DNA from: Gordionus sp. m RMFG-2023
Lineage: Eukaryota > Nematomorpha > Gordioida > Chordodea > Parachordodidae
Assembly (NCBI RefSeq): GCF_954871325.1
Contig: NC_088777.1
Coordinates: forward strand, 38,975,366 to 39,039,365
Reading direction: 5' to 3'
DNA: 64,000 bases
Positions within the stretch are counted from its first letter, which is position 1. Each line of letters opens with the position of its first letter. Shown one piece after another: positions 19,811 to 34,800 of the stretch. The notes under the pieces are model-generated. The model was not told where the DNA came from, made no database searches, and saw nothing but the letters and a program-made list of their open reading frames with translations. The translations under genes and the position numbers were made by a program.

Positions 19811-22800
19811 CTAGATTTTATATTCAAAGTAAGTTATATAAATATACAAATAGTTAAATTTATTACTCTTTTCGCATTTCAATCCATAATAGTTATCTCT
19901 ACACAAGCATCTTCCATCATCTAAGCTGCAACTATTATGTGAGAAGGAATTTTGACAATCATTTGGGCATTCTATTATATGTAGAGATATTTTAATTTTT
20001 TAAAAAATATTAAAATTTAAAAAAGCTGTTCTTTCGATTTGTTTCAAATAGTAAATATATACCTGAATAGCATTTTTGGCCATAATAACCCATTTTGCAT
20101 GTACATCTTCCTTCGTAATCACATGGTAACTTCGAATTGTTTTTATTACAAGAGCACTCTATTTTATTGTTTTTTTTAAATGAAAAAATATTTATTTTTA
20201 TTAGGATAAAAACCTCGATCACATTTAGGTCTATATTTCCAACCTTTGCATCTACAACTTCCATCAGTATCACAAAATTGGTTCTCCAAACATAAACTCT
20301 CTATAAACAAATAAATAATACTTTTCAAATAAAGAAGAGCACTTTGGAAGAAAGGTGAATCACAAAGATAATATAATTGTATGTAGAGTTGAATTTTTAA
20401 AAATGTGAATTCGAATATAGATACAATTGCACTTTTAAAAAAAGTATTTGAATATAAATAAAAAAACTTTGAATAAATGTATTTAAAATATAAATAATAG
20501 GCTAGGGGTAGGATAAATTATTGGGGGGGGGGGGCTATACATTAAATACTCATAAGAAATTTTCAAAAAAAGTGAATCGAAACTTTTTGCAAATCGATTT
20601 TTATCGTATCGCTAATTATTATTCTTTACTAACAACTTAAAATTCTGATAATTATGTAAATAATAACACCTATTGAAAATTTCCTATAGTAATGCAAACA
20701 TTATAAATAAAAAATAATATATTAAGTAAAGTTTAGAAATATCTTATCATCGTTTTACGGAGCATGATTATATTATTGCATACAGAATTATTATTATAAA
20801 TAGCAAAATATTTAATATAAATTAAAATAAAAAATTTCAAATAAATTACATTTCAAATTGCAAAAAAGGAATATTATATAATCATTTCTTAATATAATAA
20901 GTTTTTATCGAATATAGAAGCTCTTCATGTCTACTCTAATATTATGAAAAAAATTTCTACCTTATATTTAAAAATTTTAAGAAGGAATTTTTAGAATTAC
21001 CCAAAGTAGATACTAATTAAGGGAGTAAAATTATTATGAGTATTTTAATATTTTAATAAATTCTACAGTTTTTCTGGAATGGGTGTTATAGTAATTTATG
21101 TTTCAGATGTTACTTTACACTTTACCTTGTAGAGAATAAATGGTTCATTTTTTAAATTAAAAAAAAATCAGTTTAATTAAAAAATATATATAGTCGTTAT
21201 CATTTTATTTAAAAAGCATAATATCTGAAAATATGTAATTGATTTTATCATTCATAAATTTTGCCAATATTACTTCCTATTGCAAAATATGACATGTTAG
21301 CTGCAAGTGAAATGTTCATTTTTCAAAAGTATAATTTTACTGTAGTGATTAGCTCACCAAACACGGGGATTGACAGACAAGAACAATAAATTCACACCAT
21401 ATGTTTTGGGGATGGAAGAAAGTTCTAGAATGATTTCTGGGGATTATGGAATGGGATGAGGATGTTTATATTGGAAGTTTATGATTGTATTATTATAATG
21501 TTGTAATCGGATTAATTATGATCAATATTATTTGTATAAATAGTTTATTTGATTGAATAAAGAATCACATCAAGTCATTTACCAAATTTGATTAGATAAA
21601 TTATCAATAAAAAGAAATCTCAAACTTTTATATTTATAATTATTTTATTTATACTAGGTGTTGTGTAGCATAAATTGCAATTTATTTCATTTATTCGTTG
21701 TATTTTATAAAATAATTATCTATTAATATATTAAATAATTAACACTTAATTTAAAAAAATACATATATATATAGCTATTTTATTAGACAAAAAAGAAGAT
21801 TGCAATTTTGTATTATTTTTAATAAAATTTAATTTCCATTTATACCCAATTCCTTGCCTAACTTAACATGGTGGCAGCGGAAATTATAATTTTAAAATCT
21901 TTTAATTTTTTTTTTCAATAAATAATGATTAGATTATGACACTGGAATCGTTATACCAAATGGAAATGAATATGATCAAATGGATGAATCAACTATGGGC
22001 AGGAAAATTGTTAAACTAAATGGAAATGATTATGATCAAATTAAACTATAGAGGATTCTAAAAGATTATATTCATTGAATTCTAATTATCATATCAGATT
22101 GGATATATAAAGTAAAAAAAATATTTATAAAATAAAGATATTATAAAAAAATAAACACATAAATATTATTTAAAAAAAATTTATATAAAATGTAAATTAA
22201 TTAAAATTTTTTACAAATGGAAACGATTATGATCAAACTAATTTTAAGAGGATTCTAAAATATTATATTCATTGAATTCTAATTATCATATCAGATTGGA
22301 TATATAAAGTAAAAAAAAATAAAATATTTATAAAATAAAGATATTGTAAAAAAATAAACACATAAATATTATGAAATTATCTATTCCGGAATATAGCGGC
22401 GATATGCAATCTTATATTCTAAGGCTGAGAATTTTTTTAAAGACAGTAAACTCAACAGTAGATGTGAGGCTATGCTATTAACTATTAATTTACCTGATAA
22501 CATCTTTAACTTAGTTAGAGCCATATCGACAGATGAAGAGTTTCAATCTCCAGATGCTTTGCTAAAAAGGCTCAATTTAATTTATAAAAACAATGATATA
22601 AATCTTATAAATAAAAATATTGATAAACATAAAATTAATACATATAAATTAAAGGAAATTTTTGTTGACATAATATCATTTAAAAATTTTTTAGTATCTA
22701 AAGTTAAAAATGATAATATTATAAATATACCCATAAGATCACATGGTGAAATTTTAAAAGAGTATTATGACTGTAAAAATAATGATTCTTAGTAAAAAAT

Positions 22801-25800
22801 TAGTGAAAATGAAGTAGAATTCCCATATATAAAATTAAAAAAAAAATAGAATTCAAATCACAGTTAAAGCTTGACACTTACAAATATAAAAATATCAAGA
22901 GAATAGACAATACAAAAAAAACATTTACCTTATATAATTAATGATAAAGTGGACGAATTTTCCAAATTTTTAATTTAAAAACAATGGAATCTAAATCATG
23001 TTTAAAGGACAAAACATATGTAAGTAATAACAACTACTTTAAAATATATTTTCATTGAAGCTAAAAGAAAACAATAGTTTTGAGTTATTATTTGCTTTAA
23101 AAAACAAAGGCACAAAGTTTAAATCTCTAAAGAGATAGATGGATGTACAGACGTACATATCATCTTTTATTAAAAATACATATAATATAAAATTTATATA
23201 TCATCTTTTATTAAAAAAATACATATAATATAATATTGATTTTTAAAAAAAACGCATAATAATAAACATAAAATGATGTATTATAAAAACGCGGAATTAA
23301 AAAATAAATATAAAATAATATCTATTTATAAAACGCGAAATTGAGATAAACATAAAACGCTATTATTTAAAACGCAATATATATAATATAAAAAAAATAA
23401 AACCCGACCAATTATTTATTTTATTATTCAATATTTGATAAATTTATTCTGCTTCAATTATTCTTAATCAAATTCAATATTCGTTAAATTAATTCTATTT
23501 CGATAAATCGACGATTCTTATTCTATTCCGACGTTATTCAAAATTCCTACATTCTAAAATCATTCATATACTGTAAATCTTAGCATGTATTAAATAATAA
23601 CAAACAATGATAATAATTTACAGAAGGATGACAAAGTCAATGTCAAACGAAACCGTTTTGCAAAGATTGAACAACAAACGCACAAGATCAAAGACTTAGA
23701 ACTTTTTTCCCCAAGGAGAACCTAGGAAGGATTCCTTTGGAGTGTGAAATGTTAAATATGGATTTATATTTATGGATTTATATTTATATTATTTTAATTA
23801 TACTAGGTTGTTGTGTAGCAAATTGTTATATGTTTCATTCATTCGTTATTAACATATTAAACATTTAACACAATTATATTATATTATTTCATTCACATGA
23901 CACAAGATTAAGAATTTGATTGATTGTAAAAGTATATATAATCATATAATTTATAGTTGTAGAGTGATATTTTTAGATAAATTTAATTAATAAATATTCT
24001 ATTTGACAACTCCCTGCTCACCTTAACAATAAAGATAATATTATTTATTACTTAACTTAATGTTTGAATAAATATGATTTTTTTATCCATAAAAGTTTTT
24101 AAATTTAATGGAAAATTTGCACATATTGAATATTTTTTTAAAATATAAGATCAAATGTATAATATTACTCAGAGTTAACGTTTGATTGTTGTCAGGGATA
24201 ACCTTGCATAAACATTTGCCTGCATGATCACACCCAGATGAAGTGCGAATATCGCATTTGCAGTCTTATAAGTATATTTGAAAAAATTATATCAAAAAAT
24301 TACGATGAATATTGTCATTCGATTCTCGATTTGTGTTTGGTGGAATGTTTTAATCAAATATAAGAATCAATTTTATATTTAGCAATCTAATAAATTTAGC
24401 AAAATTTTATAAATTTTAAAAATGATTAGAAAATTTTTTAAATATACATAATGTCGTATTGGGGAGAGTTGAATCCATATGGATTAGGAATCTATTATTT
24501 TAAATTAATTGTTTAGGGTGATTTTTTAATTCGAAAAATTTTATCTGACCGAAAATGTATTCCAGCATTTATGGGTTGAGGATATTAAAAATAACATAAA
24601 TAAAACTATTAAAATTAAAATATATAAAAGCATGCAAATTATTTAAAACATAAAAAAACACAATTTTTTGGCGTAAATTATTTTGGTTGGATACTTTTTA
24701 TATTAAATCTTAGAGTACTCCATTTTATGAAAAAGTTTTACCGGCATATTTTGTAACTTTTTTTATAATAAATAATGTATAATATAATAATTAATATATA
24801 TTTTGAAAATTTATTTATTTTATGTTGGAATACTAAATTAAATGTAAGACCGAAGAAAAGAACATAATCACCAAATATTAAATGTAAGCTGGAGTATATC
24901 GTCAAAGTTAGACACAAAAAATAGAGATTTTTATTTTAACATCTCTATTTTGGGAGATATAATGTAATTCGCTTATTTTCTAATTATAATAACAAATTAT
25001 TTTTATGGTAAAAAAAATTATATTTATAAAAAAAAAATGTTTCTTACTTTTACTAATTTTATAAATCTTTATTTTACTGGACCAGGAACCCTGAACCCAC
25101 CTACCCAAATCCTAACCTGATTCAAAAATATTTCCCTGGACCTTAACACAAACCTGAACCCTTTATTTAGGAGAAGGGTTCTCAGCCCTGAGTAAAATAA
25201 TGTCCTACTCATAATTATTTCAAGGTAAATGATCTATCCATCCCAAATGGCGAAGATTTTCCGGTTTATCTTTTGGAAGAATATAACCTAACAAATGAAA
25301 TGGAATTTTGATATCTATGGATTCAAATATTCTTAACTCATTCCTTATCATGAATATAACTATTCAAGATTAAAAAAACAAATAAGAAATATATGTCTTT
25401 ATATTATTAATTTATAAATTACAATTACAATGGTTTGTTGGTATCCTTGAGAAAAAAATCGGCATAATTTTACGAAAGGTGAGCCTTCATAAAATTCACG
25501 TTCGCTCATTTTGGGCAGGTCTATGACCAACGTGCTAGATAAGATAAGATAAGATTTCAAGGTAAATTTGTAAACGACGATTTTTTGTTTAAATTTTAAC
25601 AAAAATGAATTAAAAGCTAAACTCTGTAATATTTTTTTCCCATAGGCCATTAATATTAAATTTTGTTTACATCTATCTTTATCTATTTCATAGTGCTCGA
25701 TAGAACTCTCTTTAGTGTAGAGAATGACGCCTCACAAGAAGCCGTTGATGCCCCAATGATGATGGCAGCTGAGTGGCATTTATATAATTTTTTAATTGCA

Positions 25801-28800
25801 AGATGATATTTTTTTTATAAAAAATATTTAGGATATTTTCAAAATTATGCGTTTCTTACCTTCTGCAGCTAATAATCCTTTTGCCATTTTCATTTCATGA
25901 TACAACGTTTCCATATTTAAGTCTAATAATAATTCTAATAGGACCATTTTGTCGGATATATAATAATCAGGGTCAGGGGGGGGGGCAATGTATTTGAACA
26001 TGATAAAGATTATAATCATTTTGTGTAAATCTATCTAAAAATCAATCTACAAAATAATCAATAATTTTATTTTTAAAGAACTCTAATTGAAATCCTTTTC
26101 ACAATCAAATTGAAATTTGGTATCGACTAAAAAATCTTGAAAATTTGTAGGCGTTTTACTTACCCTTGATTTTGAGGGATGAGATTAAATTTTGATATAA
26201 GTTTCTCAGCCTAAATTCCTATCAAATCAAAAGAATTATTCTTTTATTTTAAAATATATTAATTGTGGTATCAATACAATTTTTAATCCCTTTATTACTA
26301 CCTATTGATTGTAGATACTTATTTAGTGGATCTATTCTTATTAATACCCTATAAATGGATAATATAAAGTAAATTACCAGAGGCTTCGACTAAATCATGA
26401 GTTGTAACCTCTGAATTAAAAGTTCTATTAGAAAAGTAAAATAATAGTTCACCAATAGTCTTAAAATTTATAAATAATACGAGATGTTTCTAAATGACCA
26501 GTCCTCTAAAAGTCTCTTAAGTATATGGCCTGTATATTTACAGGATAAGTTAAAATGCCTAAAAAAATTATACAATACATTAGATAAATTGAAAATATAC
26601 TACTTTGAACCACAAGATGCAACTTGTGTATAGCAATGTATATAAAGCATTTTTTTATTAATTTTTTATAAGCAGGGTTATCCTCTATTTCGACCAGACA
26701 TGATTGTGCATCATATGCCTGGCTTATTGTATTAATATTTAATTCATAAAGTTGCTTTAAAATAATACCATTAGTAATGCTTACAGTAGAAAAACATTAA
26801 TTAATGATTCCTATTAAATTTCCTTGGATTTCTTTATAATAAACTAAGAATTATGCTCAGGTTTTCACTGTTAATTAATTTGTATAAATAATATATTCTA
26901 AAAATTTTATTGTATTTTAATTTAGATTTTATCGTTAATGGTAAATTAAAATTTAATAACCAAATAGTTTTTTCAAATTTGGTTTTTAAAGATTTTTCTA
27001 GTGGCCAGGTTTGGAGGCTAAAAAAAATTCTTCTTTAGCCCCTCCCCCCACACATGGTCATGACCCTGCATAATTTCAATAGTTTGCATCAACGACGCTT
27101 TAAAATTCAATATTATGAATGAGTCGTCAGTCAAGGTAATTATATGTCATTATTATGGAGAACCACCACTGGGATTTTCAGAAGCAAACTTTTGAAAGAT
27201 TTCTTTTATATTAATTTTATATAAATTAAAAAAATTACAAAGGTTTTGCGATGAAATATTTTCAAGTATACTTTATATAATATGTTGAATATACATTCGG
27301 TCAATTAGATTTATCAAATTTAAAAATTGCGAAATTATTTTCGAATCTCTAATATCCTGATACGACATTATCTAAAAAATTAACCAATTATATATTCGTT
27401 CTGAAAAATTATTAAAACTTATAGTTTCATTTATATACATATTTGAAATTGTACCTTTTTCGCAATCTTTTCCATATTTAAAATCTTCACATATACAGTC
27501 ACCCCAAAAATGACATTTATTTGAAGGGCATTTTTCACATTCTTTTATCATAAAAGATTTTTTTTTTTCATAATTATAAAATAAGTCTAGTCAAATTTTT
27601 TTTCTACTTTTATTGCATTTATAGTGCCAATAGCCATCGAGACAATCACATTGCCCATAAAAGTTACACTTTCCAGTTGATCCCATCGGGTTGCATTCAC
27701 AATCTTGGTTTTAGCATTAATGTGCATAATATAAAATAATAATTATATAGTCAATCAAATTTCGTCTTACTTTTGATTATTTTTATAATTCATAAATTCA
27801 AACTTAGTGGCATAACACAAGGGTCCACTAAATTCCATGGCGTAAAAGAGTTTCAAGGTTGAAAATTTAAGAGGTTCAAAAAAAATGAATTTTTTATAAA
27901 AAAAAATTGCAAATTAAAATTACTTCTATTTAAAAGGGGAAAAAATGTAAAGATATTAAGTATGATGTGAATAAACTGTAAACATCCTAAAAAGAGGAGA
28001 TGTGTATAAAACAATTGATATAGCATTTTTACCATAAAATTTTAAAACAAATATGTAGCCAAATTTCTCATCAAAATATATATTAAAAAATTGTAGCTCT
28101 CTACCTTAATATTTTATAAATTATGATTAATTATGTGAAGTGTACCAGCTTCAATTATATCTCATACTCAAGGTTAAATGACCAATCATTAGGGCAAAAT
28201 GGGTAAAATATAATCGGACATATTTTTTATTAAAAAATTGCAATTTTGACATCTATTCATCACTTTTAATTACATGATAATCAATACAATACTAGAATGT
28301 AAAAAAATTATCCAAAATAGAACATTTTGAGGGAGGGTTCCTATATTAGGAACATATTTCAATTATTCTCTCCTTGCAACTATTTTTAAAATATTCCAAA
28401 TAAACGACTTATTAATGTACCTTTTTGCTCAAAAATATCTTTTTATATTGCGTAGACGTTAATTAAAATTTATCATTTTACAGCTTTAGCCAGACTGAAA
28501 CTATATATTAAAACGATGATAACGAATTTTCTCCGGCAAGCGCATGTAGATTAAGCGAATTATCCGACATTTCGCCATTACCAAAATAATGGCTGGAAGA
28601 AATTAAAAAATACCTTCATATTCGTTCTTAATAAAATTTTCTTTTTATCAAATTTTTAAAACATCAAGAATTTTTATTAAATATCCAATTGGTAGATTTT
28701 AATTGAGGATTTTCATAATTACCTTTAAAAATGGTTGGTCATACGATTTTTTTCAATTAGCTGGAAAATAATAAGGGTTAGTTTGACATAAATTTACTCC

Positions 28801-31800
28801 TCATATTCTCAATTCCCATTTATAAAATAGTTATCTTATAATTCTTTATCTGAGCATTGTAAAAATAATATATTGTAATCGTTATATTTTCATCGTAGCC
28901 ATTCCATCTTAACTTGGTGTCATATTTTCTTTCCAAAATGTAAAAAATATTTGAATACTTTTATGCTATCGCTGCTAAATTATAAGGCATCAAAGATACC
29001 ACCAGATTTATTGAGTGGCGATAAAAGTTTCGTTGTTATATATTAGCTCTAAAGAGATCTCGGTAAATTCTGATAGAATAAATTTTCCATATGGTCTTCG
29101 CTGAATAGCATACGAAGGTGGATTTGAGGCATTTTTCTGTTAAAATCAATATGCTAAACATATTTAAAACTTTATTGTGCTTTAAAAAAATCTTCAGAAA
29201 ATCTTTGAGGATTAATTTTTTATTATAAATTGTGTTTTTTCAACTTAAGAGATTTTTTATGTAACGAAATTGTATAATATATAAAAAAAGTTTTATAAAA
29301 TTATTTGGAATTTTTTGTAAAATTTGATCAATTTATTTTTGATATTTAAAAAAAAATTATTTTTTTTTCACTTTTTTATCTGGGGAATTATTTTCCACTT
29401 TATATTTTTTAAAATCGAAAAAGGGGGGGGGGGGTAATTTATTTCTAAGGAAATTTTTTCAGGAGAATTATTTTCTGTGCACATTTTTTTCCGGGGAATT
29501 ATTTTCCCGATACCATTCCGATTTACATTATCACATACATTCATAATAGAAATAAATGCGTAATCAATTTATTCTATAAATAAACATTGATTTCAATTTA
29601 TCTCGCGTTAAATTTATCTAACATTTTAAAATTTGCAACCAAATCATTTGAAATTTTTGCATTGCAGAATTAAAGTAATTTTAAAAAAATGACATAGAAT
29701 TGATTAAGGCTATGAGAATAGCTGATAGCATTTGAAACTTCAGGAAATTAGGCAAATGTAGAAGGAGAACTTCACAGAGGATGTTAAGGTATCTCATTGC
29801 GCATGAATGCAAACTATAGTGAAAAAAGTTAAATATGTTTGATTAGTTCCAAAAAATGCTATATATGATTTGCATAATTTTAAACACATTTTAAACTATT
29901 TTCCTAATATATTAAAATCAATATATATATTTTAGACTTTACATATTAGTACTCTTCTACCAATAATCGACCCAAATCGAGCCGTCTAGTAACACCACTG
30001 AGAAGTAATATCTCTGAAAATGTGAATGGCTCAATACATATGGAGTTGGCACCAAGTACTGGTGAAATCATTGAAAAATTAGTTCGATCCCAAAGAAGTT
30101 GAATTTCGCATTATAAATTTAATATTCTTCTTTTTTTCTTATCTTTTTGATTCTCTTTTTTTGCTTATTATTATTTAAAAAACGAATTTAAAACAAAGAT
30201 CATAATGATAGAACTGTATTGTATGGGTTGATTCAGGCAAATATTTTTTTATTTTAATCATATTTATTTACAGATTCTATGAACATTATATTTCAATATT
30301 GATAGTAATCATAACTTACACTAAAGAAATTAAACTAAAATCAGCCATCACCCACCTTTAAAGTAATTAAATTATACTGTAGTTCTCGGGTATAGGCTCT
30401 TTTTTTCCCCACTCCTTTTTAATAAGCCTATAGAGGTTTAAGCAATATTTTTCGGAATGTTGTGCCTACAAGTACGTGCGGTTTGCCCACAAACGTGTAG
30501 AGGGCTCCTCATATTTTTACTTACCCAAATTAAACTATTCCAAATAGATGGAAATGAGGAAAACATAGCGTAGCTCTGTTGAACCTTCAACGCTAGAGGG
30601 CAGAAGCGCTATATATCACGTATCACGTATATAAAAAGAACAATTAATGATTAAATGCTTCTTAATTATATTTTCCTTATTTTTTAATACACCATATTAT
30701 TTTCCATATACAATAATTCTTAATAATATTTTCGTGTAATTTCCAACATTTTTTTTTTTAAAATTTATATATCATTTTAAATAAAAAATGTATATATTTT
30801 TTTACAAAATTTTTTTTTGAGACATTTATTTTATAACTATTCATATGCCAATTATATACAAAATATCTTTTTCATTAATTTATATTTGAATTTGTATATT
30901 AAAAATTGTCACTATTTTATAGTAATTAGTCCCAACAAATTTTTGAAACAGATACTCTTAAACAACTCCTAGAATAATTATTTTAAAATTTTAAACCCCC
31001 CCCCCCCCTCTCCAAAGCGAATATTTGCGCACGCCTGAATGATGTAGACAATGTACAGCCCATAATTTGAACCAAGTTTTAAATGATGCGAATAATAATA
31101 TTAGTTGTTGTAGCAGTTAAAAAAAAGAAATAAATTTAATATAATATACTAAACATTTTCTGATATTAATAATTTAATTTTTCCTTGGGGATGGGGATTG
31201 GAAAGGGGAGGATTTTGGGGAAGATCACCTGATGCAATTGTTGTTGGGAAGAAAGGACAAGGATATCAAAACTAAACGAAGAAACAAAATGATTATATAA
31301 TTATATTGATAATATATTGATTGTTTTAGATATATAAGATGACTGTTTTGGATACATTATATAAATATATGGATAGTAAATATTACACATTGAATTGAGA
31401 TTGGTAAATTAATAAATATTAACCATTAAATGAAGATTGGTAAATGAATTGGTAAGTGGGAGATTCAACAATTGAAATCGGAAAATTTCATGATATCACT
31501 CAAAAAAATATATATGTTTTTGGGATCAGTATAAAAGTGAGAACTGAAAAGTTTGATTGATATTTGACGGGTCGAATATGATCAAATTCAAATAAATGTT
31601 TTTTAAGACAATATTAACTTTATTTTGTATATAATAGTAAAATGAATCTGTAATTTTATAATATTTTTTAAATTCATTGTCATTCAACAACTAATGTTTT
31701 AGCACTCCGTGGCAGAGTCTTGTTCTACTTCATATTCATTAATATAATTTTATTTAATATTTTTTAATAAATTTTCCTGTTGCCGAGATCTTTATTCTAT

Positions 31801-34800
31801 TTCTGTTTTAGTAAGATTATTATCGACCAATTTCTTTCTGTAGAAGAAATAGAGCTAGGAAATAGTAAATTGCCACTTCTCTTAATTAGCCTTGTGGGCA
31901 AAGCAATTTCCGCCAACTTGATGCTGGAATCTGATTATTTATGATGGAAGTTACAGCTTTCCACATAATTTGATATTAAACATGCCGGCTTTACTTTGAA
32001 ATTTTTGATATCACTAGAAAATGTGGTCATCACCACCTTGTAAAATGCCTGATTCTTGTATTATATCACAGACTTCATTAGATTCACTAGTAAGGCTTCC
32101 CTTGATTTTGGTGACCCAATAAATAAGCAGCATTGTGATCTTTATATTGTCTTTCTTTTTCCAAACACATTTTTATTATTTTTTTCTTTGGATTCTTTTA
32201 GAGTATTTGCCCAGATCAAATACATCTCCGGTCAATTGACCGACTTGCCAATCATGCATTCTATTCTTTAGATTTTATTTTAATATAGTTTTTATATAAT
32301 GTCATTTTATAAATAGTATATATATACTAGTAAATAATCCCTCAAGAATGACGGGGTTGATGGGTAATTAGTTTGTGTATATGGTACTAAATATACTTTA
32401 TTAATATATTTTATAAAAATATTAAAATTTAGGCGAAAAAGAGGTAAATTCGTGAATCACACCTCATAAAATATTCTTAATTTCTGATTCATCTATTATC
32501 GAATAAGGGAGAAAAGTATGATGACCCGTCTTAAAGGCAAAATGAAAAATATATAACTAAGGGTACCAGAGCTCCCGTTAGTCAGCATTGCTGAGCCCGT
32601 CAAAAAAGACGGGGAATGAGAATTTTTTCCTTACTTTTATGATAGTGGTTACCTGTTATTTGAAAATAATATCCAATTTTTATTCTTTAAACCTACTCCC
32701 ACCTTCAGCATTAAAACTAAGTTTAACTATGTTTTGAGTTAAAATATATTTAAAGTTTTATTTGATACCCATATCAATATTATTTGTTAAAATATTACTG
32801 ATCATCTATGCCTAATATTTAATATTGAAAATTCTCAAGCAAGGTCCAAGGCCATAATAGTTTTGAAAAAATTTCCCCAACCTCAACCAAAAATTATAAT
32901 AATTTTGGTAGTTGAGAACTCGAATCAAATATATCATAATGAATTTTAAAATACAAATAATATCAGATTTTATTTTATGGGCCTTGGTTTTTTGATCAGA
33001 CCGAGCCCAGGTCTGCAAACAAAAATTTGTTTAGGTCAATGTCTGATCCATTCCATAGTTAATAACAAAAAAATTCCAAAACATACAAGCTGATAATAAC
33101 TTTGAAAAATTTCCCCATGCCTAGTCCAATATAATTTATAAAATATATTTAAGCCCATACGACCCATTATAATTTTAAAAAATTTTTCTCAAACCTTCCC
33201 TCGACAAATACATCAGATAGAAATCCTGAAATCCTTATTTTCCAACCTCATAGGATTTTTCATCTTGAACTTATCATTTTTTTCACCCAATATAAATTCT
33301 ATCACAAATTTAAATTTATTCTAATTACAATAGAAATAAATGGAATATAAAATTAAATTTAAGACTGTTGTTAAATTACAATCGAAATTAATGGCAAAAT
33401 TTTATGAAAATTGCATGAGACTTGGTTTTTGATCCGGGCTAGTTATGTCTGCAAAAAAAATTTTTCAGATAGATACTACCAAGTCAACGTATAGGGGTCT
33501 TCTAATTACCAACCTAATTTGCTAAATATCGACCAAAATTTATTATTGGTAAGCGAAACTCTTCCTGATTAGGCCACAACGCTATTTTTAAAATATATAT
33601 TAAAATAAATTTGCTAGTACCTATCCAAATTAAAAATATACATTTGATAGTTACTACCTTAAGGCAATACCTATCATTAATCTGTTTTTAGCTTTCACCT
33701 TTTCTGGTGGTAAGCTCCTTCAATATCTCTCTCCACTTTATTATTCATGGAGAGAGATATTGAAGGTGCTTACTACCAGAAAAGGTGAATAAAAATAAGG
33801 GGGGGGGGTGGTATATCGCCGGGGTGGCCTAGTGGGTTATGATGTATGCTTGGAAACCGAAGGTTCCAGGTTCAATTCTGGCAAGGAATAGTAAAGATTT
33901 TCAGTTTTTTCTTCGATGACTGATGTATATAGATATATGGTAAGATGAATTTCGGAGTTTAGAGATGACGCCCTGGTCACACCGACAGACTTAGACAGCC
34001 GGGTGCTAAGGATGCTTGTCCAATAAACAAATGAAGGATACAAAAAAATATGGAGATTATATATATTAGATTGTAATTTATTTTTTCAAATTGTAAATCA
34101 AAATCAAAATATTGACCTGAAATTCAATAAAATATAACAAAATTGCATTTAAGCTAAAAATTTTACAGCCCGGACTAGCCGTTAAGTTTTTTGCCCAGTC
34201 CAACCCGGCCTGTCATAATCTTTTTGAAAAAAAAAATTTCGGCCCGGCTCGTTTTAATTTTTAAACACGGGCCGAGCTTTCGGATAATATCGGACCTATG
34301 CTCTCTAATTTATATTGCTTAAATCGATTATATATTGATGATCGAAATATAAATTTATTATCAATATACATTACATTTTTTTTAATTCTAAGAATCTATA
34401 ATAAATCTGTCTAAAGAAACACGATAGTGAAAAATCTTGTGAATAAATAAATATAACAAAGATCTAGGCGGTTCATTCACAAATAAACTTATTGATTTTA
34501 GTTTGACATTTTATCAAGAATTTTAAAAAAAATTATAGCAATACAAGATTTAGCAAATGTTCCCCATCTTTTAACCCCAGTAATGTACAAAACTTTGATA
34601 ATATTAATATTTTAATATATTATTTTAATAATATCTTTTTATAATTTTTATTAATTGCGCTATTACTAATCTATATTTATTATTTAAAATTTGTTGAAAT
34701 AAAATTTTATTTTTTACGTTAATTGTGCCACTTGATTAGTAAACTTTATATAAAAAAAATAGAAAAATATTGACTAAGCCTCGAAATTTCGATATTATAT

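Larger units (their letters stand above)
21612..24028 (+). mobile_element. Short LTR retroelement with paired diverged LTRs
   Basis: Fossil. A 3' LTR runs from about 23,750 (TGTTAAATATGG, after a purine-rich tract) to 24,028 (CTCACCTTAACA). A diverged 5' LTR ends at 21,868 (CCTAACTTAACA) and shares the block ATACTAGGTTGTTGTGTAGC. Immediately after the 5' LTR is TGGTGGCAGCGG, a tRNA primer-binding-like site. The interior (about 1.9 kb) is far too short for a full Gag-Pol, contains only a gag-like fragment at about 22,371-22,792 and an internal duplication, so it is an internally reduced, non-autonomous element. The LTRs differ by many substitutions and indels, so it is old. It sits in an intron of the EGF-module gene. 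Confidence 0.7.

Noticed and set aside
32056-32271. Plus-strand 71-residue ORF
   Set aside because: It lies antisense across the hAT-derived element copy at 31.55-32.25 kb and has no recognisable domain.
33818-33890. A functional tRNA gene
   Set aside because: A and B boxes are good but the acceptor stem does not close and an unrelated body follows, so a SINE is the better explanation.
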